Made by a program: the position numbers and the translations under genes | Assembly: GCA_028695025.1 (NCBI GenBank) | Contig: JAQVJV010000007.1 | Coordinates: forward strand, 1-40,621 | Length of the DNA stretch: 40,621 nt | Direction of reading: 5' to 3' | Origin: Candidatus Moraniibacteriota bacterium | GTDB taxonomy: Bacteria; Patescibacteriota; Minisyncoccia; Moranbacterales; UBA11712 | Shown: one piece after another, positions 8,656-16,994 of the stretch | Layout: each line of letters starts with the position of its first letter | Numbering within the stretch: the first letter of the stretch is position 1 | Notes under the pieces: generated by a model | Seen by the model: only the letters and a program-made list of their open reading frames with translations | Told to the model about the DNA's origin: nothing | Databases searched by the model: none

Positions 8656-9411
8656 TTATACTTTATACAATATGCTTGATACGATCAGCAAAACCAGCGT
8701 TCCGCCCATCAGCCTTTTCATATACTCAATCAGCGATTTGTTGCGGGCGTATTTCATCCGTTTCGGCCCGATGAGAGCCAAGATCCCTTTTTCGCCTGAT
8801 GCGGTCTTGTACGGCGTTACCATCATCGAGCAATTGGAAATCTCCTTGATCGGATTCTCTTTCCCGATGAAAATTTTCACCTCATTATCTTTGAGCTTCA
8901 CCAGAAGCTGATCCACCCGCTCGTCGATATAGTCGAGTGTTTCCGCGAGACGGCACAAATCGTCCATTTCCTGAAATTCGGGCTCGTCCAAGAGTTCCCG
9001 CATCCCGAAATCATAGAATTCGTCTTTCCCGATCACGCCGGAAATGGCAAGATTTCCCGAAAGTCCCGAAAGCAGTTTTGCCGCCGTTCTCTCAAGCCGC
9101 GTATTCTTGGCTTTGAGCTTCAGAAGTTCCGCTTGCAGTTTCTTTTGTTCGGCTTTGGAAAGCTTTTTGTCCGGCATTATTTCCTCGACGAAATAGCGAT
9201 AACCCTTGTCCGTCGGAATCCTTCCGGCCGACGTGTGCGGCTGGAAAAGATAGCCCATATCTTCCAGCTCGTTCATTTCTGCCCGAATCGTCGCCGAAGA
9301 AAGATCGAAGCCGTATTCTTTGGCAATATGCTTTGACCCGACCGGCACCGCCGTTTCGGTATATTCTTTCACCACCACCGAAAGCAAATTTTTCTGGCGA
9401 TCTGTGAGCAT
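8656..9411 (-). CDS. hrcA: Heat-inducible transcription repressor HrcA
   Basis: MLTDRQKNLLSVVVKEY...VGSKHIAKEY...SSATIRAEMNELEDMGYLFQPHTSAGRIPTDKGYRYFV; ATG at 9411 preferred over the TTG at 9426 in the ORF track. Confidence 0.93.
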   Translation of the reverse strand: MLTDRQKNLLSVVVKEYTETAVPVGSKHIAKEYGFDLSSATIRAEMNELEDMGYLFQPHTSAGRIPTDKGYRYFVEEIMPDKKLSKAEQKKLQAELLKLKAKNTRLERTAAKLLSGLSGNLAISGVIGKDEFYDFGMRELLDEPEFQEMDDLCRLAETLDYIDERVDQLLVKLKDNEVKIFIGKENPIKEISNCSMMVTPYKTASGEKGILALIGPKRMKYARNKSLIEYMKRLMGGTLVLLIVSSILYKV

Positions 9412-9419
9412 AACCAAAA

Positions 9420-9457
9420 CATTCAATGTTCGGGATACCCGAACATTGAATATTGGG
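9420..9457. repeat. Palindromic repeat ATTCAATGTTCGGG-ATA-CCCGAACATTGAAT
   Basis: 14-bp perfect inverted repeat between the CIRCE and hrcA; related sequence recurs inside cysS. Confidence 0.8.
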
Positions 9458-9471
9458 GTAAGCCCGTATAA

Positions 9472-9498
9472 CTAGCACTCAACCAATCCGAGTGCTAA
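9472..9498 (-). promoter_or_regulatory. CIRCE operator (HrcA binding site) of the hrcA operon
   Basis: TTAGCACTC-N9-GAGTGCTAG, one mismatch to consensus. Confidence 0.95.
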
Positions 9499-9502
9499 TT
9501 CC

Positions 9503-9530
9503 ATTCTATATTACTCAAAAACAGTGTCAA
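9503..9530 (-). promoter_or_regulatory. Sigma70-type promoter of the hrcA operon
   Basis: TTGACA-N16-TAGAAT on minus strand directly upstream of CIRCE. Confidence 0.85.
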
Positions 9531-9535
9531 GTCTT

Positions 9536-9769
9536 TCACTTTACCGGATCGTTTCCGCCCTGCGCCCAAGGGTGGCAACGGACAATGCGCTTGAGCCCCA
9601 TCCAACCGCCTTTTGTGAGTCCGTATTTCTCAATCGCCTGATAGGTGTACTCACTGCACGTCGGATGAAAACGGCAAACTCGCTCCGAATATATGAACGA
9701 CAAAAACCCCGTATCGAGGGAAAGGTACTTCTGATACCACCTAATAGTTTTGAGAATAATTGATTTCAT
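9536..9769 (-). CDS. yidD: Membrane protein insertion efficiency factor YidD
   Basis: IRWYQKYLS...CRFHPTCSEYTYQAIEKYG...RIVRCHPW. Confidence 0.95.
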   Translation of the reverse strand: MKSIILKTIRWYQKYLSLDTGFLSFIYSERVCRFHPTCSEYTYQAIEKYGLTKGGWMGLKRIVRCHPWAQGGNDPVK

Positions 9770-9805
9770 GGTATAATTTTATAAAAGAATTCGAAATTAT
9801 CAAAA

Positions 9806-10711
9806 ATGCGTCAAATAAAAACAAAAAAAGTCACCTGGATCGATTTCACCGAGCCGAGCGCCGACGAAATCCTTTTTCTAAAAAAACTCAAGCTCCATCC
9901 CTTGGCGATTGAGGAGTTCACCATGCCTTCGGCGCGCCCCAAAGCAAGCCTTTATGACCATTGTCTTTATCTCACCATCCATATTCCCCTTTTCGACAAG
10001 GAAAACCGGAGGACTTTCCCCAGCGAGCTCGACATCGTCATAACGGACAAATATCTCATCACCGGCCACGATCAGGATATTTTCCAGCTTCGCGATTTTT
10101 TTGTCAAACTCCAGCGTAGCAAACGACTCCAAGCCAAGTATATGTCCCAAACGCCCGGGTATCTCCTATATTATATCATCGAATCCCTGCTTGAGTCCTG
10201 TTTTCCGAAAATCGACCATATCAACGAAAACCTCGACAGAATCGAAGAAGAAATTTTCAAGGGGAACGAAAAAGAGATGGTCCACGAAATTTCCTATGTG
10301 AAGCGCGACATCCTCAATTTCCGTCGGACACTGAAACCGCAAAAATCCGTGCTTGAATCCCTTGCCCGCGATAAATATCCGATGGTCGATAAGAAACTGC
10401 AGGAATACTATCAAGATCTTGTCGGCACCAACGAGCGGGTCTGGAACGCCCTTGAAAACGCCAAGGAAGTGATTGAATCACTCGAAGAAACGAACAATGC
10501 CCTCCTTTCCAACAAATTGAACCATACGATGAAAGTTCTCACTGTTTTTTCGGCAATTTTCCTCCCGATGACGGTGATTTCCAACATCCTCGCCATGAGC
10601 GCCACCATTCCTTTCGGCGACAATCCTCACGGCTTTTGGATCTGGATCGGCATCATGATCGCCGTATCTTTCCTCACTATCGGCCTTTTCCGGTGGAAAA
10701 AGTGGATTTGA
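9806..10711 (+). CDS. corA: CorA-like Mg2+/divalent cation transporter with a non-canonical GMN motif
   Basis: CorA N-domain architecture and two C-terminal TM helices; LPMTVISNILAMSATIPFG at the selectivity-filter position. Confidence 0.88.
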   Translation: MRQIKTKKVTWIDFTEPSADEILFLKKLKLHPLAIEEFTMPSARPKASLYDHCLYLTIHIPLFDKENRRTFPSELDIVITDKYLITGHDQDIFQLRDFFVKLQRSKRLQAKYMSQTPGYLLYYIIESLLESCFPKIDHINENLDRIEEEIFKGNEKEMVHEISYVKRDILNFRRTLKPQKSVLESLARDKYPMVDKKLQEYYQDLVGTNERVWNALENAKEVIESLEETNNALLSNKLNHTMKVLTVFSAIFLPMTVISNILAMSATIPFGDNPHGFWIWIGIMIAVSFLTIGLFRWKKWI

Positions 10712-10735
10712 TATTGAAATTGGAAAATATATTTG

Positions 10736-10765
10736 AAAAGCAGGGCCGTTGGATCCTGCTTTTTT
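10736..10765 (+). terminator. Intrinsic terminator after corA
   Basis: AAAAGCAGG...CCTGCTTTTTT. Confidence 0.8.
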
Positions 10766-10875
10766 GGGGCGTGCTTTATAAGTTATCCACGCCAAATTAT
10801 TCAGTTTTTATCAAGCCCATTTTACAAAAGAAAAAATGACAAGTAGTATTAAGAGGTAATATAAAGTACAAGTTT

Positions 10876-12306
10876 ATGCTAAAACTCTATAACACCCTCA
10901 CCAAGAAAAAAGAAGAATTCGCGCCTCTTCACAAGGGGAAAGTCGCCATATATACTTGCGGGCCGACGGTTTATGATTTTGCACACATCGGCAATTTGCG
11001 GGCCTACACCGCCTCCGACGTTTTGCGCCGATATCTTGAATATCTCGGCTATGAAGTGAGACAAATAAAAAACATCACCGACGTGGGCCACCTCACCGCC
11101 GATGATATCGCTCAAGCCGACACAGGCGAGGACAAAATGGCAAAAGCCGCCCGGCGCGAGAAAAAAACGCCTGAAGAAATCGCGAGGTTCTATGAAAACG
11201 CCTTCCGCCGCGACGAAGAAGCGATGAATATTCTCCCTGCCCACTATTTTCCCCGCGCCACCGCCCACATCCCGCAGATGATCAAGATTATTGAAACCCT
11301 GATCGAAAAAGGCCACGCCTACGAAAAAAACGGCAATGTTTTCTACGATGTCACCAGTTTCCCGGGATATGGGAAACTTTCCGGAAACACGCTCGATAAC
11401 TTGAAAGTCGGCGCGCGCCTCGAAGAACATCCCGACAAAAAACATCCATGGGACTTTGCTCTGTGGCTTAAGGCCCCTGAAGAACATATTTTGAAATACG
11501 ATTCTCCTTGGGGGGTCGGATATCCGGGCTGGCACATCGAGTGCTCGGCTATGAGCGTTGAGTATCTTGGCGACACGCTCGACATCCACACTGGTGGCGA
11601 AGATCATATTTTCCCACATCACGAAGCCGAAATCGCCCAATCGGAAGGCGCCACCGGAAAAAAATTCGCCAACTTTTGGTTCCACAACCGCTTTTTGCTC
11701 GTCGACGGTGAGAAAATGTCAAAATCGAAAGGCAATTTCTACATCTTGAAAGATATCACTGAAAAAGGCTTTGATCCGATGCATTTGAGATTATTTTATT
11801 TGTCATCGCATTATCGAAAGCAAGCCGATTTTTCCTGGCCGGCGCTTGAGCAAGCCAAAACCAATTATAATCGCATCGCCGAATGGCGGGGAAAACTGGA
11901 AGATTTATCGAAATCAAGACAAACAGATAATTCTAACCGAACATTGAATGTTCGGGTAAGATATTTTGAATCCGCGATGGGCGACGATCTCAACACGCCT
12001 CTTGCTTTGTCGCATCTTCATGAACTCATCACCGAAACGAACAAACAAATCTCTGAAAATAGCTTGACGGCCGAAAAAGCCAGAGAAATTCTCGCCGTGT
12101 TTGAAAAAATGAACACGGTTTTCGGCCTGCGTTTCCCCGAAAAGGAAAAGGAAATCCCTGAAGAAATTAAGCACCTCGCCGAAGAAAGACTAAAGGCCCG
12201 GAATAATAAAAACTTCCAGGAAGCCGACGACCTGCGCCAAAAAATCGAAGAATCAGGATTTGAAATTGAAGATATCGAAAAAGGCTATAAAATAAGGAAA
12301 AAATAA
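10876..12306 (+). CDS. cysS: Cysteinyl-tRNA synthetase
   Basis: CGPTVYDFAHIGNLRAY, GWHIECSAMS, KMSKSKGN motifs. Confidence 0.98.
   Translation: MLKLYNTLTKKKEEFAPLHKGKVAIYTCGPTVYDFAHIGNLRAYTASDVLRRYLEYLGYEVRQIKNITDVGHLTADDIAQADTGEDKMAKAARREKKTPEEIARFYENAFRRDEEAMNILPAHYFPRATAHIPQMIKIIETLIEKGHAYEKNGNVFYDVTSFPGYGKLSGNTLDNLKVGARLEEHPDKKHPWDFALWLKAPEEHILKYDSPWGVGYPGWHIECSAMSVEYLGDTLDIHTGGEDHIFPHHEAEIAQSEGATGKKFANFWFHNRFLLVDGEKMSKSKGNFYILKDITEKGFDPMHLRLFYLSSHYRKQADFSWPALEQAKTNYNRIAEWRGKLEDLSKSRQTDNSNRTLNVRVRYFESAMGDDLNTPLALSHLHELITETNKQISENSLTAEKAREILAVFEKMNTVFGLRFPEKEKEIPEEIKHLAEERLKARNNKNFQEADDLRQKIEESGFEIEDIEKGYKIRKK
11934..11961. repeat. Palindromic repeat CCGAACATT-G-AATGTTCGG inside cysS
   Basis: Perfect odd palindrome; matches the hrcA upstream repeat at 22 of 24 positions (CCGAACATTGAATRTTSGGGTAAG). 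Confidence 0.75.
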
Positions 12307-12360
12307 AAACAAAAAAAATATGCACAGCTTATCAGGAGTGCTTGTTTTGTGTTTGTCTGA

Positions 12361-12366
12361 TATAAT
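12361..12366 (+). promoter_or_regulatory. Extended -10 element of dnaB
   Basis: TGATATAAT ending 9 nt before the dnaB ATG. Confidence 0.6.
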
Positions 12367-12375
12367 ATTTTCACT

Positions 12376-13785
12376 ATGCCGGAGAAAAAATCCCGATCCG
12401 CCTCATCGGCGGACGACAAGCGAAAGCCCACTAAGTTTTATTTAGGGGAAGCCCGGATTCCGCCGCAGAATATTGAAGCGGAAATGTCCGTTTTGGGCTC
12501 CCTCATGCTCGACAAAAACGCGATTGTGAAAATTGCGGATCTTGTGCGCCCGGAAGATTTCTACAAAGACGCAAACCGACTGGTCTATGAAACGATGCTC
12601 GAGCTCTACGAAGACCGCGAACCAATTGATGTTCTTTCTCTTTCCAACCGCCTCGAGGAAAAAAAACAACTGGAGAAAATCGGCGGCGCGACTTATCTCA
12701 CCGAACTTGTGAACACCGTCCCGACCGCTTCAAACGTCGTCCACTACGCCAAGGTCGTCCAGAAAAAAGCGCTTTTGCGAAGACTCATCGTCACCGCATC
12801 GGATATCGTGGAGCTCGGATATGAAGAAGCCGAGGATGTGGAAAAAGTGCTCGACGAGGCCGAACAGAAGCTTTTCGGTGTTTCCCAAAAATACGTGAAA
12901 GCCGACTTCGTCCCCTTGAAAACTTATCTCGAATCCGCTTTCAACCGAATCGACGAACTTCATAAAGGCGACAAAGACCTGCGAGGCGTGCCTTCCGGAT
13001 TTCACGATCTTGATTCCATCCTTGCCGGATTCCAAAAATCGGACCTTGTCATCCTTGCCGCCCGCCCGTCAATCGGAAAAACATCACTCGCCCTCGACAT
13101 CGCCCGGAACGTCGCCGTAAAGCAAAAAGTTCCGGTGGGCATCTTCTCTCTTGAGATGTCATCCGACCAGCTGGTGGACCGCATGCTTTCCGCCCAAGGC
13201 CGCGTGGATGCCTGGCGGATGAGAACCGGGAGATTGGTCAGCAACAAGGACGAAGACGATTTTGCCAAAATCGGCGAAGCGATGGGAGTCCTTTCCGAAG
13301 CGCCGATTTTCATCGACGACGCGGCAAGCGCGAATGTCATGGAAATGCGCACGATGGCCCGGCGACTCCAAGCCGAGCACAATTTGGGACTCATCATCAT
13401 CGACTACCTTCAGCTTATGCAAGGCCGCTCAACCGACAACCGCGTCCAGGAAGTTTCCGAAATTTCCCGGTCCCTCAAGCAACTCGCCCGCGAACTCAAT
13501 TTGCCTGTGATTGCCCTTTCCCAGCTTTCCCGCGCCGTGGAAAACCGCTCTCCCCAAGTGCCGAAACTTTCCGACCTTCGTGAATCCGGATCCATTGAGC
13601 AGGACGCTGATGTCGTGATGTTCCTCTATCGCGAAGACCGCGAAAAACCGGATACCCCAAACAAAAATGTCATCCAAGTCATTGTCGCGAAACACAGAAA
13701 CGGCCCACTTGGAACGGCGAATCTTTATTTCAATGATATGTATACGAGCTTCTCGTCGCTTGAAAAGCGTCAGGCAGAAAATTAA
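12376..13785 (+). CDS. dnaB: Replicative DNA helicase DnaB
   Basis: PPQNIEAEMSVLGSLMLD; RPSIGKTSLALDIA; IIIDYLQLM. Confidence 0.98.
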   Translation: MPEKKSRSASSADDKRKPTKFYLGEARIPPQNIEAEMSVLGSLMLDKNAIVKIADLVRPEDFYKDANRLVYETMLELYEDREPIDVLSLSNRLEEKKQLEKIGGATYLTELVNTVPTASNVVHYAKVVQKKALLRRLIVTASDIVELGYEEAEDVEKVLDEAEQKLFGVSQKYVKADFVPLKTYLESAFNRIDELHKGDKDLRGVPSGFHDLDSILAGFQKSDLVILAARPSIGKTSLALDIARNVAVKQKVPVGIFSLEMSSDQLVDRMLSAQGRVDAWRMRTGRLVSNKDEDDFAKIGEAMGVLSEAPIFIDDAASANVMEMRTMARRLQAEHNLGLIIIDYLQLMQGRSTDNRVQEVSEISRSLKQLARELNLPVIALSQLSRAVENRSPQVPKLSDLRESGSIEQDADVVMFLYREDREKPDTPNKNVIQVIVAKHRNGPLGTANLYFNDMYTSFSSLEKRQAEN

Positions 13786-13877
13786 TTCAAAATTAAAATT
13801 GTGGAATAGGGCAATTTTTATAAAACAAACTTGCGAGCGTTGCGAGCTCAAAAATTTTGCATTTTGATTTTTAAGTT

Positions 13878-14480
13878 TTGAACTTTTTTATGTTTCCTAA
13901 ATCCTTCCAAAAACTCATTGATCACTTCGCCTCTCTTCCCTCCGTCGGACCCAAGATGGCCGAACGGCTGGTTTTGCATCTCTGGAAATACGACCAGGAA
14001 AAACTTGACGATTTTTCCCAAGACTTGCAAGGTCTCAAACGAAACATCCATTTCTGCTCCCAGTGTTTCAATATTTCCGAAAACGGACTCTGCGCTATCT
14101 GCGCCGACAAAAAACGTGAACAGAACACAATCTGCGTCGTGGAAGAGCCGCTCGACATCATTGCCCTTGAAAAAACCCGTCGGATGCGCGGGCTCTATCA
14201 CGTCCTCGGCGGGACGATCAATGCCCCCGACGACAAAAACAATCCGTTGAAAATAAACGAACTTATAACCCGCCTCAAATCGGGAAATATAGAAGAAGTG
14301 ATCATTGCCACCAATCCGACCACCGAAGGCGAAGCAACAGCCCTCTATCTCGCAAGGCTAGTGCGGCCTCTCAATATAAAAATAACCCGCCTGGCGCGGG
14401 GACTTCCCACGGGCGGGGATATCGAATACGCCGACGAAGCAACCTTGAGCGGAGCAATTGAGGGGAGACGAGAGCTATAA
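13878..14480 (+). CDS. recR: Recombination protein RecR (start may be the ATG at 13890)
   Basis: LPSVGPKMAERLVLHL; C4 zinc finger CSQCFNISENGLCAIC; Toprim VVEEPLDIIALE; GLPTGGDIEYADEATL. Confidence 0.96.
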   Translation: MNFFMFPKSFQKLIDHFASLPSVGPKMAERLVLHLWKYDQEKLDDFSQDLQGLKRNIHFCSQCFNISENGLCAICADKKREQNTICVVEEPLDIIALEKTRRMRGLYHVLGGTINAPDDKNNPLKINELITRLKSGNIEEVIIATNPTTEGEATALYLARLVRPLNIKITRLARGLPTGGDIEYADEATLSGAIEGRREL

Positions 14481-14493
14481 AAATCCCAAAATA

Positions 14494-14577
14494 AATTTCC
14501 AATATCCAATAAAAATTCAACGTCTAACTCCCAGATTTTTGATTTTTCGATTTGGGTTTTTGTTGGATATCGGGTAT
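14494..14577. repeat. Phased heptad array recR/rplU
   Basis: AATTTCC AATATCC AATAAAA ATTCAAC GTCTAAC TCCCAGA TTTTTGA TTTTTCG ATTTGGG TTTTTGT TGGATAT CGGGTAT. Confidence 0.7.
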
Positions 14578-14578
14578 T

Positions 14579-14610
14579 AAAAAAACAAACCCCCGAAAGG
14601 CTTGTTTTTT
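14579..14610. terminator. Bidirectional terminator between recR and rplU
   Basis: AAAAAACAAacccccgaaaggcTTGTTTTTT. Confidence 0.7.
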
Positions 14611-14621
14611 ATTGGAGAAAA

Positions 14622-14927
14622 TTATATCTTAGTTATCTCCACTTCCGTCACCATCTGCCGATGGCCGAATTTTACCTTGTAACGCTTTTTCGGCTTGTGT
14701 TTGATGCCGGTCACTTTTTTCGCTTTGGCCTGGCCCAAAATTTTTCCTTCCACCTTCACGTCTTTCACAAGCGGCATTCCGACTTTCACTTCCTTATCCC
14801 CGCCCCAAAACAAAACCTCCGGAAATTCCACTTGCGTTCCGATCTCGCCTTCGATTTTTTCAATTTTAACTTTGTCTCCCTTTTTGACGAGATACTGCTT
14901 CCCGCCGGTTTTGATAATTGCAAACAT
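14622..14927 (-). CDS. rplU: 50S ribosomal protein L21
   Basis: MFAIIKTGGKQYLVKKGDKVKIEKI; HRQMVTEVEI tail. Confidence 0.95.
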   Translation of the reverse strand: MFAIIKTGGKQYLVKKGDKVKIEKIEGEIGTQVEFPEVLFWGGDKEVKVGMPLVKDVKVEGKILGQAKAKKVTGIKHKPKKRYKVKFGHRQMVTEVEITKI

Positions 14928-15006
14928 GACTTTTATCAAATAAATTCTAAATACGCTTAACTTCAATAGATTAGCTTTTTATAGTCAAAATGTCAATAAT
15001 CGCTGA

Positions 15007-16227
15007 TCATTGCAACGTTACTTTCACTTCCGTCTCCTGGCCGCCGCGGTTGATCTTGAGCGTCACCCGGTCTCCCGGCTTGTATCCAGAAATGAGATAC
15101 GCCAAATTTTGATCGGGATTTATTTCATCATTGTTTACGCCAAGAATAATATCCCCGAGTTTGATTCCCGCTACGTCCGCCGCGCTTCCTGCGATCACCG
15201 CAAGTCCCTGCTGTCCGCTCGGCGACCAAACCAAAGCGCCCTTGTCAAAACTGTTTCCCGCGAGAAAAGCGGTTTCTTTGGAGAGTGAGACATAATAAAC
15301 ACCCAAACCGGCCCGCTCTATCTTCCCCTGATCAAGATATTTATCGATCACGAACTGGACGTGATTGGCCGGAACCACGAAATAGCGCGCTTCCGAATCT
15401 TCAACACGGCTTCCGATTATTCCCGAAGAATTTCCGTTTTGATCCGCCGCCGCGCCGCCCACCATCGCTTCATTCAGGGAATTTCCGGGGTTGAGCTGGC
15501 CGAAAAGCACGCCCTGCAATTTTTCAGAAGTGGCAATCGGCCCTGCCAGGGAATAATCCTTGGCCAGTTCGCTTGAGAGGCCGAACCGCAAAGAAAGTTC
15601 GGCGTTGAACCCGCTCCGGCCGATGAAAACCGTTTTTGTCCCCACTTTGATGTCCTCCGGTGCGATGAACTCCGCCACCGGCAAGTTCTGGGCGCCGTCA
15701 TCAAGCTTGAGAAGGACCAGATCCGTATAGGGATCCGCAACAACCACTTTGGCTCCGTATGATTTTCCGTCTTGGGAAAATGCCTTGTATTCAACATCTT
15801 TTCCGCTGAAAAATTTTTCGCCGAAGCTCGCCACCAGTCCGTCTGCTGTGACAATTGTTCCGCTTTGCGAAGAAATATTTGCATAAGAAACATTTTTAGA
15901 ACTGCCAACCGCCGCCGGACGGGCCACGATTTCCACGATGCTCGCCGCTGATTTGTCGGTGTATCCGGAAACGTTCCCGCTCTCGCTCACCGTCACCTCC
16001 TCGGTTTTGTTGATGACCGTCACATTCTCCATGGCTTTTTTGAAAAAATCCTGATTCTCAAACCAGCTTAAGGTCGAAAGCCTGGGGAAAATATATTTTT
16101 CCATCGCCACCGAACTCACTCCCGCAACCAAAAAAACGAAAAAGGCGACAATAATCACTTTTGCAAGCTTCGATTTCCATTTTGAATTTTTTTCTTTTCC
16201 CATAAGCTTTATATAACCGGATACCAC
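15007..16227 (-). CDS. HtrA/DegP-like trypsin-fold protein with C-terminal PDZ domain, apparently catalytically inactive
   Basis: N-terminal TM; VVADPYTDLVLLKLDDGAQNLPVAEF; PDZ VIAGSAADVAGIKLGDIILGVNNDEIN; canonical TNxHV and GNSGGP absent. Confidence 0.8.
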   Translation of the reverse strand: MVSGYIKLMGKEKNSKWKSKLAKVIIVAFFVFLVAGVSSVAMEKYIFPRLSTLSWFENQDFFKKAMENVTVINKTEEVTVSESGNVSGYTDKSAASIVEIVARPAAVGSSKNVSYANISSQSGTIVTADGLVASFGEKFFSGKDVEYKAFSQDGKSYGAKVVVADPYTDLVLLKLDDGAQNLPVAEFIAPEDIKVGTKTVFIGRSGFNAELSLRFGLSSELAKDYSLAGPIATSEKLQGVLFGQLNPGNSLNEAMVGGAAADQNGNSSGIIGSRVEDSEARYFVVPANHVQFVIDKYLDQGKIERAGLGVYYVSLSKETAFLAGNSFDKGALVWSPSGQQGLAVIAGSAADVAGIKLGDIILGVNNDEINPDQNLAYLISGYKPGDRVTLKINRGGQETEVKVTLQ

Positions 16228-16946
16228 TTGGTGCTGAAAAGGATCAGCGCCGCCGACCCGACCAAAAAAAGGATCTCAAAAAATATCACCCGGGCGCTCA
16301 ATTTTCCCTGAAAAAAACTGAGAATGATCTCCCAGCCAACGCAAAAAATTATAAGGGTTATTACGCTTGTTGTCAAATATCCGAAAGGCCAAAAATTTTG
16401 GATCCAGGCGGTTTGGGCGATGAGTATTGCTAAAAAAACGCTGTATATAAGCCTTTTTTTCGGATCAATCTGATTGGCAAAAAAAGAGGATTGGGCCGCA
16501 ATAAAAGTGACTACCGCAAAAATGACCATAAGCCCCCAGATCGGGAAAGCTACGTTCAGATACCAGCCAAACACCGCCGCGTACCAAATGAACAAAGCGG
16601 CAATCGTCGCTAAATTGAACATCGCCTTGGCTGTTTCGTCTCTTTCATATTGCTTTAGCCGCCAGCCGGCCAAGACGGAAAAATAAAAAACCACTGTCGA
16701 CAAAATGAAAAATAACCGTATCTCTCCCGGCGAATCGATGAGAAAAAGCAAAAAAACCGAAGCCGGAACCAGAATTGCCGGAAGGATGAGGTGGCTCCAT
16801 CGGCCGACCGATAGTTTAGCCCAGATGACAATAATCAGGGAAAAAACAATTCCAAACCAAGTGGAATAACTTGCCATTGTCGCCGCCGCCCACAAATTGG
16901 CGGCAAAAAGAAAAGATAAAAAAAGTGTGTTAAATTGAAGAAACAT
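16209..16946 (-). CDS. Multi-pass membrane protein, hypothetical
   Basis: 245 aa, about 8 hydrophobic segments. Confidence 0.65.
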   Translation of the reverse strand: MFLQFNTLFLSFLFAANLWAAATMASYSTWFGIVFSLIIVIWAKLSVGRWSHLILPAILVPASVFLLFLIDSPGEIRLFFILSTVVFYFSVLAGWRLKQYERDETAKAMFNLATIAALFIWYAAVFGWYLNVAFPIWGLMVIFAVVTFIAAQSSFFANQIDPKKRLIYSVFLAILIAQTAWIQNFWPFGYLTTSVITLIIFCVGWEIILSFFQGKLSARVIFFEILFLVGSAALILFSTKWYPVI

Positions 16947-16994
16947 GCGCCTTTATAAAAACCTATTTCAGCTGAAACCAGTATATACCCGATC

